Positions 28,811-43,306 of a stretch of 64,000 nt of DNA are shown one piece after another. The notes under the pieces are model-generated. The model had not been told where the DNA came from. It saw nothing but the letters and a program-made list of their open reading frames with translations, and did not search any database. The stretch's first letter is position 1; each line of letters begins with the position of its first letter. The stretch is from Leclercia adecarboxylata (GTDB lineage: Bacteria; Pseudomonadota; Gammaproteobacteria; Enterobacterales; Enterobacteriaceae), in NCBI RefSeq assembly GCF_006171285.1, contig NZ_CP040889.1:1798001-1862000 (forward strand), given 5' to 3'. The position numbers and the translations under genes are program-made.

Positions 28811-29302
28811 ATGCAGGCCTGGTATTTACTGTATTGCAAGCGCGGGCAACTTCAGCGTGCTCAGGAACATCTGGAACGCCAGGCGGTGAACTGCCTGACG
28901 CCCATGATCACGCTTGAAAAAATGGTCCGCGGTAGACGCACAACGGTCAGCGAGCCGCTGTTCCCGAACTATCTGTTTGTTGAATTCGACCCCGAAGTGA
29001 TCCACACCACCACCATCAATGCGACGCGCGGTGTCAGCCACTTCGTGCGCTTTGGCGTGCATCCGGCTACGGTGCCCTCTTCCGTCATCCACCAGCTCTC
29101 GGTCTATAAACAGCCAGAAGACATTACCGATCCTGATACGCCCTTCTCCGGCGATGATGTGGTGATCACCGAAGGAGCGTTCGAAGGGCTGGTGGCGATT
29201 TTCGCTGAGCCGGACGGTGAAGCCCGCTCCATGCTGCTGCTGAACTTACTGAATAAAGAAGTGAAGCAGAGCGTGAAAAATACCAGCTTCCGCAAAGTTT
29301 AA
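28811..29302 (+). CDS. rfaH: transcription antiterminator RfaH
   Basis: RfaH is an operon-specific NusG paralogue that binds RNA polymerase at ops sites and promotes elongation and translation of LPS-core, O-antigen, capsule and similar long operons. It has 163 residues (E. coli 162). The N-terminal NGN domain occupies about residues 1-100. After a linker comes the small C-terminal domain, which in E. coli switches between an alpha hairpin and a KOW-like beta barrel. Its stop codon overlaps that of the convergent tatD by 4 bp. Confidence 0.95.
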   Translation: MQAWYLLYCKRGQLQRAQEHLERQAVNCLTPMITLEKMVRGRRTTVSEPLFPNYLFVEFDPEVIHTTTINATRGVSHFVRFGVHPATVPSSVIHQLSVYKQPEDITDPDTPFSGDDVVITEGAFEGLVAIFAEPDGEARSMLLLNLLNKEVKQSVKNTSFRKV

Positions 29303-30081
29303 AATTCAACGCCAAACAGACGACACACGTTGTCATCCGTCTGTGCAGCCAGCCACTGCGCATCCTCTGTGCGCCAGTGCGCAACCCGCTCAAGGATATG
29401 CCCTAAATACGCCGGTTCGTTGCGGCGTGATGCCGGTTTGGGGCTGAGATCGCGCGGCAGCAGGTACGGCGCATCGGTCTCAATCAGTAGACGATCGGCA
29501 GGAATAACCGGCAGCAGCTCGCGTAACTCCAGCCCGCGTCGTTCATCGCAGACCCATCCGGTTATCCCCAGATACAGACCGCGATCCAGACAGTCTGCCG
29601 CCTCCTGCCGCGTGCCGGTAAAACAGTGCAGCACCGCACCGGGCAGCTTATTCAGCCAGGGTTCCAGCAGCGCCAGAAAACGTTCATGGGCGTCGCGGCA
29701 GTGCATAAACACCGGCATCCCCAGCTCTGCTGCCAGCGCAAGCTGGGCGCTGAAGGCGTGTTCCTGCTCGGCGGGGGTCGAGAAGTTGCGATTAAAGTCG
29801 AGGCCACACTCGCCGATAGCCACCACTTCCGGCGAGGCGGCCAGTGCCCGCAGCCTGTCTGCGCTTTCGGCCGTCCATTGACTGCTGTCATGAGGATGGA
29901 CGCCCGCCGTTGACCAGCAACGGTCGTAACGCTGCGCCAGCTGGTGCGCCTGCTCACTTTCATGCAGGTTGGTGCCCGTCAGCAGTAATCCGTTTACGCC
30001 TGCGGCGAAGGCCCGGGCGACGACCTCATCGCGATCCTGGGCAAACTGCGGGCTGGTCAGGTTCAGACCGATATCAAACAT
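29299..30081 (-). CDS. tatD: 3'-5' DNA/RNA exonuclease TatD
   Basis: TatD is a cytoplasmic metal-dependent TIM-barrel nuclease that trims DNA and RNA 3' ends and aids hydrogen peroxide resistance; despite its name it is not needed for Tat export. The ATG at 30079-30081 gives 260 residues, as in E. coli. TatD signatures are present: [30 protein letters not shown] and the late TDAPYL motif. It is the last gene of the tatABCD run, 41 bp after tatC. Confidence 0.95.
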   Translation of the reverse strand: MFDIGLNLTSPQFAQDRDEVVARAFAAGVNGLLLTGTNLHESEQAHQLAQRYDRCWSTAGVHPHDSSQWTAESADRLRALAASPEVVAIGECGLDFNRNFSTPAEQEHAFSAQLALAAELGMPVFMHCRDAHERFLALLEPWLNKLPGAVLHCFTGTRQEAADCLDRGLYLGITGWVCDERRGLELRELLPVIPADRLLIETDAPYLLPRDLSPKPASRRNEPAYLGHILERVAHWRTEDAQWLAAQTDDNVCRLFGVEF

Positions 30082-30122
30082 GCTCGCTCCCATATGACAA
30101 CCGCCCTGGCGGGCGGTTGATA

Positions 30123-30875
30123 TTACTCTTCTGACTCTTCCTCGTGATCTTCACGTCGCTTGCCGGTATAGAAGCGCGAGAAGAAGACACCCACCTCAAA
30201 CAGGCAATACATCGGGATCGCCAGCAGGGTTTGCGAGAAAACATCCGGCGGCGTTAACAGCATGCCAACCACAAAGGCGCCCACCAGAATGTACGGGCGT
30301 TTTTTACGTAAATCTTCCGGGGTGGTGACCCCTACCCAGCAGAGCAGCACGATGGCAACCGGCACCTCAAACGCCACGCCAAACGCCATAAACAGCGCCA
30401 TGACGAAGCTCAGATAGCTGGCGATATCGGTTGAAACCTGCACCCCTACCGGCGCGGTATTTGCCAGGAAGCCAAACGCCAGCGGGAAGACCACGAAGTA
30501 GGCAAAGGCCATGCCGATATAGAACAGCAGCGAGCTGGAGACCAGCAGCGGGATCACCAGACGGCGTTCATGCTTATACAGCGCCGGGGCGATAAAGGCC
30601 CAGACCTGATAAAGGATCACCGGCGCAGAGGCAATCAGCGATACCCAGAAGGTCAGCTTGATCGGCGTGAAGAACGGCGAGGCGACGTCGGTCGCAATCA
30701 TGGTCGCGCCGAGCGGCATCTGCTTAATCAGCGGCGCAGAGACCACCTGATAGATGTCGTTGGCGAAATAGACCAGGCCTAAAAAAATGAGGCAAACCGC
30801 AATAATGCAGTTCATCAGGCGCTTACGCAGCTCGATCAGGTGCGTAATCAGCGGTTGAGTTTCATCTACTGCCAT
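30123..30875 (-). CDS. tatC: Sec-independent translocase subunit TatC
   Basis: TatC is the inner-membrane receptor of the twin-arginine translocase and recognises the RR signal of folded exported proteins together with TatB. It has 250 residues with six transmembrane helices. The first cytoplasmic helix ([10 protein letters not shown]) and the conserved first periplasmic loop are present. The acidic cytoplasmic tail is 8 residues shorter than in E. coli. The start lies 2 bp after the tatB stop, so translation is coupled. Confidence 0.96.
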   Translation of the reverse strand: MAVDETQPLITHLIELRKRLMNCIIAVCLIFLGLVYFANDIYQVVSAPLIKQMPLGATMIATDVASPFFTPIKLTFWVSLIASAPVILYQVWAFIAPALYKHERRLVIPLLVSSSLLFYIGMAFAYFVVFPLAFGFLANTAPVGVQVSTDIASYLSFVMALFMAFGVAFEVPVAIVLLCWVGVTTPEDLRKKRPYILVGAFVVGMLLTPPDVFSQTLLAIPMYCLFEVGVFFSRFYTGKRREDHEEESEE

Positions 30876-30877
30876 GT

Positions 30878-31405
30878 TTACGATTTATCACTCGACGAGG
30901 AGGACGGCTCAGCGGCGGGTGCAGGTTTCTTCTCTGCAGGCGCTGGCGTCGGTTCTTGTTTTTTGATCACCGGCTCTGAAGGCGTCTGTTCGGGCGCACT
31001 GGCCTGGTGTTCAGCAGTGGCAGGCGTCACGCCTTCGTGCTGCGCTTCGTTATCTTTGACCAGCGGATTGCGAATGGTATTGGCTTCATCACTCGATTTT
31101 TCCGGATCGTTGACGCTGTAGGAGCGCTTCATGGATTCCGCCGCTTCGCGCAGTTCGTCCATAGAGGCTTTGAGTTCCGGCGTCAGGTTATCCATGCTCG
31201 CCTTCTCTACTTTTTTCAGGCTATCCTGAAACTCCTGCAGCTTAAGCTCCTGCGCCAGCTCATTCTGAACCGTTGTCGCCAGCGATCGTAGCGCGCGCAC
31301 CCAGCCTGCAATTGTTTTGACTGCCACCGGCAGACGCTGAGGCCCCAGAACGATGAGGCCAATCACGAATACCAGCAGCAGTTCGCTAAAACCGATATCA
31401 AACAC
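30878..31405 (-). CDS. tatB: Sec-independent translocase subunit TatB
   Basis: TatB pairs with TatC in the twin-arginine signal receptor complex. The protein is 175 residues, with one N-terminal membrane helix ([20 protein letters not shown] region), the GPQRLP hinge, an amphipathic helix, and a long charged Pro/Ala/Glu-rich C-terminal tail. The N-terminal 100 residues are closely conserved with E. coli; the tail is variable, as usual. The gene sits 3 bp after tatA. Confidence 0.95.
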   Translation of the reverse strand: MFDIGFSELLLVFVIGLIVLGPQRLPVAVKTIAGWVRALRSLATTVQNELAQELKLQEFQDSLKKVEKASMDNLTPELKASMDELREAAESMKRSYSVNDPEKSSDEANTIRNPLVKDNEAQHEGVTPATAEHQASAPEQTPSEPVIKKQEPTPAPAEKKPAPAAEPSSSSSDKS

Positions 31406-31408
31406 GTA

Positions 31409-31663
31409 TTACACCTGCTCGTTATCGTGGCGTTTAGCATTTTCCTTTTTGACATCGTCTTGTTTATCGGCGATGGATTTAGCAGTGAAATCCGCATCCT
31501 GGCTGGATTTATCCTGCTTCTCGTCATCATCTTTGATCGCTTTCTTGAAGCCTTTAATGGACGCGCCCAGATCGGAACCGATAGAGCCAAGCTTTTTGGT
31601 ACCGAACAGCAGCACGACGATGACGGCAATGATCACTAATTGCCAGATACTGATACCACCCAT
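31409..31663 (-). CDS. tatA: Sec-independent translocase pore subunit TatA
   Basis: TatA oligomerises to form the size-fitting passage for folded proteins in the twin-arginine pathway. It has 84 residues (E. coli 89): a short N-terminal membrane helix, the FGTKKLG hinge, an amphipathic helix, and an acidic/basic tail that is 5 residues shorter than in E. coli. It is the first gene of tatABCD. The short distance to ubiB allows both read-through from the ubiEJB transcript and its own promoter. Confidence 0.95.
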   Translation of the reverse strand: MGGISIWQLVIIAVIVVLLFGTKKLGSIGSDLGASIKGFKKAIKDDDEKQDKSSQDADFTAKSIADKQDDVKKENAKRHDNEQV

Positions 31664-31697
31664 ACATCTTCCTCAGTTGTAGATGATAAATTAATCA

Positions 31698-31721
31698 GGC
31701 CGCATTATACGTTATGCGGCC
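31698..31721 (-). terminator. hairpin between ubiB and tatA
   Basis: The 8-bp stem GGCCGCAT/ATGCGGCC has an 8-nt AT-rich loop. On the minus strand the loop and its flank also read TATAAT, so the site could equally be the -10 region of a tatA promoter. There is no strong T-run after the stem. Confidence 0.45.
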
Positions 31722-31739
31722 CTGCGATAGCGATGCAAT

Positions 31740-33982
<2,243 letters not shown>

Positions 33983-33995
33983 TCGCCACCTCCAC

Positions 33996-34751
33996 TCAGA
34001 ACTTGTAACCGCGATGCAGCGCCACAACGCCCGCCGTCATGTTGAAGTAATTAACATTGTCGAAGCCTGCGTCCTGCATCATGGCTTTCAGGGTGTCCTG
34101 GTTGGGGTGCATACGGATAGATTCGGCCAGGTAGCGATAGCTGTCGGCGTCGTTAGCCACCACTTCGCCAATGCGCGGCAGAATGTGGAACGAATAGGCG
34201 TCGTACGCTTTGCTCAGCGGCTCAATAATCGGTTTGGAGAACTCCAGCACCAGCAGACGTCCACCCGGTTTCAGGACACGGTACATGGAACGCAGCGCTT
34301 TCTCTTTATCGGTGACGTTACGCAGACCGAACGAGATGGTGATGCAGTCAAAGGTGTTATCCGGGAAAGGCAGCGCCTCGGCGTTAGCCTGGACATATTC
34401 AACGTTGCCGACCACGCCGATATTGCGCAGTTTTTCACGACCCATTTTCAGCATGGAGTCGTTGATGTCAGCCAGCACAACGCGGCCGGTTTCACCCACC
34501 AGACGCGAGAATTTCGCCGTCAGGTCGCCGGTACCGCCCGCCAGATCCAGCACGGTTTGCTCACGACGTACGCCGCTACAGTCAATAGTGAAGCGCTTCC
34601 ACAAGCGATGAATGCCAAATGACATCAGGTCATTCATTACATCGTACTTCGCCGCCACGGAATGGAATACGTGGGCCACCATGTCAGCTTTCTGCGCTTT
34701 AGCGACAGTCTGAAAGCCAAAGTGCGTTGTGTCTTGTGAATCTTCAACCAT
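33996..34751 (-). CDS. ubiE: ubiquinone/menaquinone C-methyltransferase UbiE
   Basis: UbiE is a cytoplasmic SAM-dependent methyltransferase that C-methylates demethylmenaquinone and the benzoquinol intermediate of ubiquinone. It has 251 residues, as in E. coli. The SAM-binding motif I is [10 protein letters not shown], near residue 69; the Ubi/COQ5 signatures GIHRLWKR and [14 protein letters not shown] are present. It is the first gene of ubiEJB, 66 bp downstream of rmuC. Confidence 0.96.
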   Translation of the reverse strand: MVEDSQDTTHFGFQTVAKAQKADMVAHVFHSVAAKYDVMNDLMSFGIHRLWKRFTIDCSGVRREQTVLDLAGGTGDLTAKFSRLVGETGRVVLADINDSMLKMGREKLRNIGVVGNVEYVQANAEALPFPDNTFDCITISFGLRNVTDKEKALRSMYRVLKPGGRLLVLEFSKPIIEPLSKAYDAYSFHILPRIGEVVANDADSYRYLAESIRMHPNQDTLKAMMQDAGFDNVNYFNMTAGVVALHRGYKF

Positions 34752-34817
34752 CTCAGAGCCTGCTTATCAGTCAAATGTACGAGAAGTGTAACAGATTGGG
34801 CGCATTTGCCCTACGAT

Positions 34818-36266
34818 TCAACCTCCCCGGGAATAACGCTCCAGGGGGTCTGCCGGTGCGTGAGCATCCGCTAAGGTGTTGTTTGTCTTTTGAACAGCCC
34901 CGTCACTGCGCAGCCGGTACTCTTCATCCTGCGCGGTGGCCTGTTCGACCAATTCCGGATTAATCTCGCGTTTAACTTCCACGCCAAGGCTGCGGAAGGA
35001 TTCGGCCTGTGCCAGCAGGTTTCCGCGCCCGGACGCCAGCTTTTTCATCGCCTGGCGATAGTTCTCCTGGGCGCGATCCAGGCTCTGTCCGACCGAAGAC
35101 ATATCATCGACGAACAGGCGCATTTTGTCGTACAGGCGGCTGGCGCGATCGGCAATCTGCTGGGCATTGCGGCTCTGGTGCTCGTAGCGCCAGAGGTTGG
35201 CGATGGTGCGCAGCGCCACCAGCAGCGTGGTCGGGCTCACCAGCATAATGTTGTTTTTCAGCGCCTCGGAGATCAGCTCCGGCTGACGGTCCAGCGCCAG
35301 TAAGAAGGCCGGCTCAACCGGGATAAACATCAGCACGTAGTCCAGCGAACGCAGTCCGGGAAGCTGCTGATAATCTTTGCGTCCCAGCAGACGGATATGG
35401 TTACGCACCGAGGCAATATGCTCCTGCAGCGCCGCCTCGCGGGTGTAGTCGTCCTCGGCGTTGAAGTAGCGCTCATAGGCCACCAGCGTCATTTTGGCGT
35501 CGATGACCACGTCTTTTTCCTGCGGCAGACGGACGATGACGTCGGGCTGCATTCGCGCGCGATTCTCCGTTTCAATGCTGACCTGGGTCTGGTATTCATG
35601 CCCTTCACGCAGACCGGAGGCTTCCAGCACGCGAGTCAGCACCACTTCCCCCCAGTTGCCCTGGGTTTTATTGTCGCCTTTCAGCGCTTTGGTGAGGTTG
35701 ATTGCCTCCTGCGCCATCTGGGCATTCAGCTGCTGGAGATTGCGGATCTCATGGGCCAGAGTGTGCCGCTCCCGCGCCTCCTGGCCAAAGCTGTCCTGCA
35801 CCTGGCGACGAAAACCGTCCAGCTGTTCACGCAGAGGCGTCAGCAGGCCGTTCAGGCTCTGGCGGTTTTGTTCATCGACACGGCGATTGCTCTGCTCAAA
35901 GATGCGGTTCGCCAGGTTTTCGAACTGCTCGCTCAGGCGCTGTTCGCTGTTGATCATCTGGCGGATTTTGTCTTCCGCATGCAGCTGGGTCGATTCCAGG
36001 CGGGTGGTGACTTCGCGCAGGTCGGCTTCCAGCGAGGTGTTGATATCCCGCAGATTGCGCAGTTCGTTATTGAGCAGCTCGCACTCGTCGCGCCAGTGCC
36101 CGCTTTGGGCAATGTTCTGTCGCAATGCGCTGAGATCGGCCACCATCTCTTCACGTTCGGCCAGCTGATCGGCTTTTTGCTGCGCATGCTGGTAGCTGGC
36201 GAACAGCCAGCCCACGCCGACGCTAACCAGCGCAATAACGGCATAAAAAAGGACAGAGATATCCAC
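34818..36266 (-). CDS. rmuC: DNA recombination protein RmuC
   Basis: RmuC limits inversions at short inverted repeats and has a predicted restriction-endonuclease-like core. From the GTG at 36264-36266 it has 482 residues (E. coli 475). It starts with one membrane helix, followed by a long coiled coil (about 30-190) and the nuclease-like domain. The GTG was chosen because AGGGGG lies just upstream and the N-terminus then matches E. coli; an ATG 33 bp further up gives an unmatched extension. The C-terminal tail differs from that of E. coli. Confidence 0.92.
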   Translation of the reverse strand: MDISVLFYAVIALVSVGVGWLFASYQHAQQKADQLAEREEMVADLSALRQNIAQSGHWRDECELLNNELRNLRDINTSLEADLREVTTRLESTQLHAEDKIRQMINSEQRLSEQFENLANRIFEQSNRRVDEQNRQSLNGLLTPLREQLDGFRRQVQDSFGQEARERHTLAHEIRNLQQLNAQMAQEAINLTKALKGDNKTQGNWGEVVLTRVLEASGLREGHEYQTQVSIETENRARMQPDVIVRLPQEKDVVIDAKMTLVAYERYFNAEDDYTREAALQEHIASVRNHIRLLGRKDYQQLPGLRSLDYVLMFIPVEPAFLLALDRQPELISEALKNNIMLVSPTTLLVALRTIANLWRYEHQSRNAQQIADRASRLYDKMRLFVDDMSSVGQSLDRAQENYRQAMKKLASGRGNLLAQAESFRSLGVEVKREINPELVEQATAQDEEYRLRSDGAVQKTNNTLADAHAPADPLERYSRGG

Positions 36267-36359
36267 GACGCCCCCTGCATCAAGGTATGACCCGCACAAA
36301 ATAGAATTGTGCTGTATAAACGTCCAGTTTGAAAAGAGTTTTCTGCGAGGCGTTACGCA

Positions 36360-36387
36360 AAGAAAAAGGCCGAACGGGTCGGCCTTT
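36360..36387 (-). terminator. udp terminator
   Basis: The stem AAAGGCCGA (36365-36373) with TCGGCCTTT (36379-36387) is followed on the minus strand by a TTTTTCTTT tract, about 20 bp past the udp stop. It is a good intrinsic terminator. Confidence 0.88.
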
Positions 36388-36406
36388 AGCGTAGAAAAGG
36401 GGAGAA

Positions 36407-37168
36407 TTACAGCAGGCGGCGGGCCGCTTCCACCACGATTTTCACCGCGTGGCTTTCGGTCTGCTTCATGGTCTCGGCGTTCGGGATCTCTTGCTGAGTC
36501 CGGTTAACAATGACACCTGCAACCATACCGGCACGCAGACCCTGGCTTGCGCACATGGTCAGCAGCGTGGCGGATTCCATTTCATAGTTCATCACGCCCA
36601 TGGACTGCCACTCTTCCATCGAGCCTTTGAAGCGGCTAACCACGCGACCGGAGAAGGTGTCGTAGCGCTCCTGGCCCGGGTAGAAGGTGTCAGACGAGGC
36701 GGTTACGCCCACGTGGGTGGTTGCGCCAACGGATTTCGCCGCTTCCACCAGCGCGGTGGTGCACTCGAAATCGGCCACTGCCGGGAACTCCATCGGCGCA
36801 AAGTGCAGGCTTGCGCCATCCAGACGAACGGACGCCGTGGTGACCAGCACGTCGCCAACATTGATATGCGGCTGGATTGCGCCGGTGGTACCGATACGCA
36901 GGAAAGTACGGATGCCCAGCTGCGCCAGCTCTTCAACGGCGATAGAGGTAGACGGACCGCCGATACCGGTTGAACAGACGATCACCGGTTTTCCGTCCAG
37001 CTCTGCGCGCCAGGTGGTGAATTCACGATGAGATGCCAGCTTAACCGGCTTATCCATCAGCGCGGCGATCTTTTCCACACGCTCTGGATCGCCAGGGACG
37101 ATAGCGAGCGTAGCCCCTTGTAAATCGTTTTTAGTGAGGCCGAGATGAAAAACATCAGACTTAGACAT
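36407..37168 (-). CDS. udp: uridine phosphorylase
   Basis: This cytoplasmic nucleoside phosphorylase splits uridine with phosphate to uracil and ribose-1-phosphate for salvage and carbon use. It has 253 residues, as in E. coli Udp. The phosphate-binding [10 protein letters not shown] near residue 26, the [14 protein letters not shown] segment and the substrate-binding NYEMESATL stretch are all present. The gene is monocistronic, ends at a strong hairpin and is preceded by two CRP sites spaced as in E. coli, where CytR binds between them. Confidence 0.96.
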   Translation of the reverse strand: MSKSDVFHLGLTKNDLQGATLAIVPGDPERVEKIAALMDKPVKLASHREFTTWRAELDGKPVIVCSTGIGGPSTSIAVEELAQLGIRTFLRIGTTGAIQPHINVGDVLVTTASVRLDGASLHFAPMEFPAVADFECTTALVEAAKSVGATTHVGVTASSDTFYPGQERYDTFSGRVVSRFKGSMEEWQSMGVMNYEMESATLLTMCASQGLRAGMVAGVIVNRTQQEIPNAETMKQTESHAVKIVVEAARRLL

Positions 37169-37237
37169 AGAAAACTCCTCTGTGGGTCAGTTTGTCAGCA
37201 GAAGCAAAGCGGTACTTTACCGAAGCAAACAGCTTAT

Positions 37238-37259
37238 TTTCGTGACAGACATCACCGGG
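37238..37259 (-). promoter_or_regulatory. CRP site 2 of udp (promoter-proximal)
   Basis: CGTGA-N6-TCACC fits the CRP consensus with two mismatches. Its centre is about 52 bp from the upstream CRP site, matching the -41.5/-93.5 arrangement known at E. coli udp, where CytR bridges the two CRP dimers. Confidence 0.7.
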
Positions 37260-37290
37260 AATGAAATTGATTGCAGTTAATTACCACAAA

Positions 37291-37310
37291 AATGTGACTA
37301 ACATCACATT
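37291..37310. promoter_or_regulatory. CRP site 1 in the udp/dlhH intergenic region
   Basis: AATGTGACTAACATCACATT contains a perfect TGTGA-N6-TCACA. It lies between the divergent udp and dlhH genes and could influence both; the udp role is known in E. coli, the dlhH role is only possible. Confidence 0.88.
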
Positions 37311-37419
37311 AACAAGTTATATCGATCACGCTTGCACAAAAGATAGCCTGTTTCGGGCACTGTGGATTGATAACCTGCGGACTATATTTACCTTTGCGCT
37401 AATTGGTACGGAGAATGCC

Positions 37420-38226
37420 ATGACTGGAAAAACTGGATTTGCACCTGCTGCTGACCTACAAACGTCAACCGTAGTCACCACCGCCGGCGATGCGATTTCC
37501 GCCGGAGAGACCTCCATTCCGACTCAGGGCGACAATATGCCCGCTTATCATGCCCGGCCAAAAGAGGCGGAAGGGCCGCTGCCGATCGTCATTGTGATTC
37601 AGGAAATTTTCGGCGTGCATGAACATATTCGCGACCTCTGCCGTCGTCTGGCGCTGGAAGGGTATCTGGCGGTCGCACCGGAGCTCTATTTCCGCCAGGG
37701 CGATCCGAACGAGTACAGCGACATCCCCACCCTGTTCAGCAACCTGGTGAGCAAAGTGCCGGACGCACAGGTGCTGGCGGATCTCGATCACGTCGCCAAC
37801 TGGGCAGCGCGCAATGGCGGCGATCCCCATCGCCTGCTGGCGACCGGCTTCTGCTGGGGCGGGCGCATCAATTGGCTGTATGCCGCGCACAACCCGCAGC
37901 TGAAAGCGGCCGTGGCGTGGTATGGCAAGCTGGTCGGCGAGAAGACCCTGAATTCACCGAAGCATCCGGTTGATATTGCCACCGATTTAAACGCCCCCGT
38001 GCTTGGGCTCTATGGTGCCGAAGACACCGGCATTCCGCTGGATACCGTCGAGACGATGCGTCATGCCCTGCGGGCGGCAAACGCAACGGCGGAGATTGTG
38101 GTCTATCCGGGCGCGGGACACGCGTTTAATGCCGATTATCGTCCGAGCTATCACGAAGAGTCAGCGAAAGATGGCTGGCAGCGAATGCTGGCGTGGTTCC
38201 GCCAGTACGGCGGTAAAAAAAGTTAA
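37420..38226 (+). CDS. dlhH: dienelactone hydrolase family protein DlhH (YsgA)
   Basis: This is an alpha/beta hydrolase of the dienelactone hydrolase family, 268 residues (E. coli 271). The nucleophile elbow here is GFCWGG, a Cys as in true dienelactone hydrolases, with the Asp and His expected near YGAEDTG and AGHAFN. The physiological substrate is unknown. The ATG at 37420 follows ACGGAGA and matches the family N-terminus; an open frame 53 codons longer crosses the CRP sites and is not believed. In E. coli metE follows; here about 6 kb intervenes. Confidence 0.9.
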   Translation: MTGKTGFAPAADLQTSTVVTTAGDAISAGETSIPTQGDNMPAYHARPKEAEGPLPIVIVIQEIFGVHEHIRDLCRRLALEGYLAVAPELYFRQGDPNEYSDIPTLFSNLVSKVPDAQVLADLDHVANWAARNGGDPHRLLATGFCWGGRINWLYAAHNPQLKAAVAWYGKLVGEKTLNSPKHPVDIATDLNAPVLGLYGAEDTGIPLDTVETMRHALRAANATAEIVVYPGAGHAFNADYRPSYHEESAKDGWQRMLAWFRQYGGKKS

Positions 38227-38263
38227 GCGGCTCACATTTCAATACGCAAAGAGACGTGACCGT

Positions 38264-38293
38264 TTGACTTTTAATCACAATCCGGACGATATA
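38264..38293 (+). promoter_or_regulatory. possible promoter of the beta-glucoside operon
   Basis: TTGACT (38264-38269) and GATATA (38288-38293) are spaced 18 bp apart just upstream of the RAT/terminator leader. This would place the start near 38300, so that the transcript begins right at the antiterminator RNA. Confidence 0.5.
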
Positions 38294-38302
38294 AAAACCA
38301 CA

Positions 38303-38332
38303 GGCGTGTAACTACGATCCGTAGGCAAGACC
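38303..38332 (+). promoter_or_regulatory. RAT site (ribonucleic antiterminator) for the BglG-type regulator
   Basis: The 30-nt element with TGTAACT and AGGCAAGACC around a CTAC/GTAG stem closely resembles the BglG/LicT RAT consensus (GGATTGTTACT...AGGCAAAACC). Its last five bases (38328-38332) are also the first bases of the terminator stem, so the two structures are mutually exclusive. Confidence 0.82.
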
Positions 38333-38383
38333 TGAACCCCCTCTCCGTTTTCGAGCGCAGAGGGGGTTCAGGTCTTTTTTTTT
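38328..38383 (+). terminator. leader terminator of the beta-glucoside operon
   Basis: A perfect 17-bp stem (38328-38344 with 38359-38375) around a 14-nt loop is followed by nine T residues, 24 bp before the PTS gene. It is a very strong intrinsic terminator that must be overcome by the RAT-bound antiterminator. Confidence 0.92.
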
Positions 38384-38406
38384 GCTCTGGAGACAGGGGC
38401 CAGAAC

Positions 38407-41681
<3,275 letters not shown>

Positions 41682-41704
41682 CCGGCCATGCCGCAGGAAT
41701 AACC

Positions 41705-42541
41705 GTGATAACGATAAAAAAGTCGCTTAATAACAGTATGCTGCTGGTCGACAACGACCAGCGGGAGATGATTTTGTTCGGCAAGGGGATCGGCTTTGGA
41801 GCGAAACCCGGTACCAATATCGACCTGACGCAGGTGGAGAAAGTGTTCCTGCCGCTGAGCGATCTTAAATCCCGCCATTTTTTATCCCTGACGGACACTA
41901 TTCCTGCGGCCTTCTTCGACATTAGCCATGACATTCTTACCCTCGCGCGCAGCCTGTGCGGGGATAAGCTCAATTCCGTCTTGCTGTTTACCCTGGCGGA
42001 GCATCTGCATTTTGCGGTTGAGCGCAGCCGGAGCGGGCAGACGATCCTGAATAAGCTGAGCTGGGAAGTGAAGCGCTACTATCCGCAGGAGTACAGCGTG
42101 GGGTTGCAGGCGCGCGCGCAGGTCAATGAGAAGTTTGACGTTGCGTTACCTGAAGACGAGGCGGTAAACATCGCCTTTCATCTGATCAACGCCAGCAGCC
42201 AGGACGACGACAGCACCGCTCATCAGCAGGTTGAACTGGTCAACCGCATCGCCGATATCGTGCGCTATAAACTGGGCAAAGCCGTCGATACCCGGTCGGT
42301 TAACTACATGCGCTTTATCACCCATCTGCGTTACTTTGCGGAGCGGGTACTGGCCGGGAAAATCGCCCTCAGCGAGACCGAAGATTTTTATCAGGAGCTG
42401 ATGCGCCACCGCCCGGACGCGATGACCGTGGCATGGGCGATCCGCGATTACGTGCAGGATAAATATCAGCTCACCCTGCCGAAAGATGAGCTGACGTGGT
42501 TAAGCATTCATATCAGCCGCCTGATGGACGGGCAGGCGTAA
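41705..42541 (+). CDS. BglG/LicT-family transcriptional antiterminator
   Basis: This RNA-binding antiterminator of 278 residues starts at GTG 41705-41707, with AGGAA just upstream. The N-terminal CAT domain (about 1-58, beginning MITIKKSLNNSMLLV when the GTG is read as Met) binds the RAT hairpin. Two PRD domains (about 65-170 and 171-276) carry the histidines phosphorylated by the PTS. Without sugar it is held inactive by EIIB; with sugar it dimerises on the RAT in the leader at 38303. Unlike E. coli bgl, the regulator is last in the operon, so it would amplify its own synthesis. Confidence 0.9.
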   Translation: MITIKKSLNNSMLLVDNDQREMILFGKGIGFGAKPGTNIDLTQVEKVFLPLSDLKSRHFLSLTDTIPAAFFDISHDILTLARSLCGDKLNSVLLFTLAEHLHFAVERSRSGQTILNKLSWEVKRYYPQEYSVGLQARAQVNEKFDVALPEDEAVNIAFHLINASSQDDDSTAHQQVELVNRIADIVRYKLGKAVDTRSVNYMRFITHLRYFAERVLAGKIALSETEDFYQELMRHRPDAMTVAWAIRDYVQDKYQLTLPKDELTWLSIHISRLMDGQA

Positions 42542-42546
42542 AATGC

Positions 42547-42640
42547 CCGGTGGCGGCTACGCCTTACCGGGCCTACAACGACAGCGAACCGTAGGCCGGG
42601 CAAGCGAACGCGCCGCCCGGCAATCGTGCCGCCGGGATTA
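42547..42640. repeat. BIME after the beta-glucoside operon
   Basis: REP-type palindromes GCCCGGTGG...CCGGGC (42545-42572) and GCCGGGCAAG...GCCCGGC (42594-42621) are followed by a partial third unit. The right part belongs to the direct repeat described at 42572-42680. It may serve as the operon's 3' stabiliser; I see no separate T-run terminator. Confidence 0.8.
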
Positions 42641-42680
42641 ACCCTGGCGCAAATTCTGCGCCGCCTTCACCATGTTCGCC
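42572..42680. repeat. left copy of 109-bp direct repeat carrying a metE 3'-end remnant
   Basis: These 109 bp match 44139-44247 with 6 mismatches by my count. On the minus strand the right half encodes [13 protein letters not shown] and a stop, the last 13 codons of metE, after which similarity to metE is lost. Three of the mismatches are synonymous within those codons. The copy is not a gene; it marks the outer edge of the inserted hcp cassette. The following 42681-42808 is AT-rich with no gene and carries the cassette's upstream region. Confidence 0.88.
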
Positions 42681-42808
42681 GCCTGATTTTGTGAGCCATC
42701 ACCAAATACAAACGCTTTAAGAAATTAACCAGACTTTTAGGGTTCTCTATTCGGCATGTCAGGCGTACGCTGATTTTAATATCTACTCTTAAAACAGGAG
42801 GTTATAAG

Positions 42809-43306
42809 ATGGCTATTCAAGTCTATCTTTGGTTAACAGATTACGCAGGCAATCAGATTAAAGGTTCCGTTGATATACGAGGAAGAGAAGGAAGCATTGA
42901 AATTGTAGAGTTTATGCATTCTGTCGATCTTCCCATAGACAACCTTACCGGTAAAATTACTGGCAAACGAATTCATGGTGATTTTGCTTTAATTAAAGAA
43001 ATAGATAGTTCTTCACCTTACCTTTATAAAGGCGTATCTACCGGTAGTAAATTCAAGCAAGCAGAACTTAAATTTTATCATATAAACCATAATGGTCAGG
43101 AAGAAGAGTACTTCCGGATAACGATGATGGATGTCAGAGTGAATGGAATAGAGCCATTAATGTTCGACATCAAAAACGCCACCTTTGAAAGACATAATCA
43201 TCTTGAAGCTTTTTATTTGGCTTATGAAAAAATCACATGGCATTACCTGGATGGAAATATTATTCATTCAGATAGCTGGGATGCCAAGCAGGAGGCCAGA
43301 GTATGA
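42809..43306 (+). CDS. hcp: type VI secretion tube protein Hcp
   Basis: This 165-residue protein belongs to the Hcp1 family, whose hexameric rings stack into the type VI secretion tube and chaperone small effectors. Family features seen: IEIVEFMHSVDLP in the early strand, the extended loop segment with TGKRIHGDFALIKEIDSSSP, and FRITMMDVRVNGIEP. It starts after a perfect AGGAGGT (42795-42801). Its stop overlaps the next start (ATGA). GC is low: two 60-base samples from the gene gave 42% and 37% by hand. No other type VI gene is in the window, so it is an orphan needing a main cluster elsewhere. Confidence 0.85.
   Translation: MAIQVYLWLTDYAGNQIKGSVDIRGREGSIEIVEFMHSVDLPIDNLTGKITGKRIHGDFALIKEIDSSSPYLYKGVSTGSKFKQAELKFYHINHNGQEEEYFRITMMDVRVNGIEPLMFDIKNATFERHNHLEAFYLAYEKITWHYLDGNIIHSDSWDAKQEARV

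Noticed and set aside
37261..37419. N-terminal extension of dlhH by 53 codons
   Set aside because: It crosses two CRP sites and the divergent promoter region and has no counterpart in the family; the ATG at 37420 has a good ribosome site.
42572..42680. Left metE copy as a broken second metE gene
   Set aside because: Only the last 13 codons match; nothing upstream resembles metE, so it is a junction remnant rather than a pseudogene.
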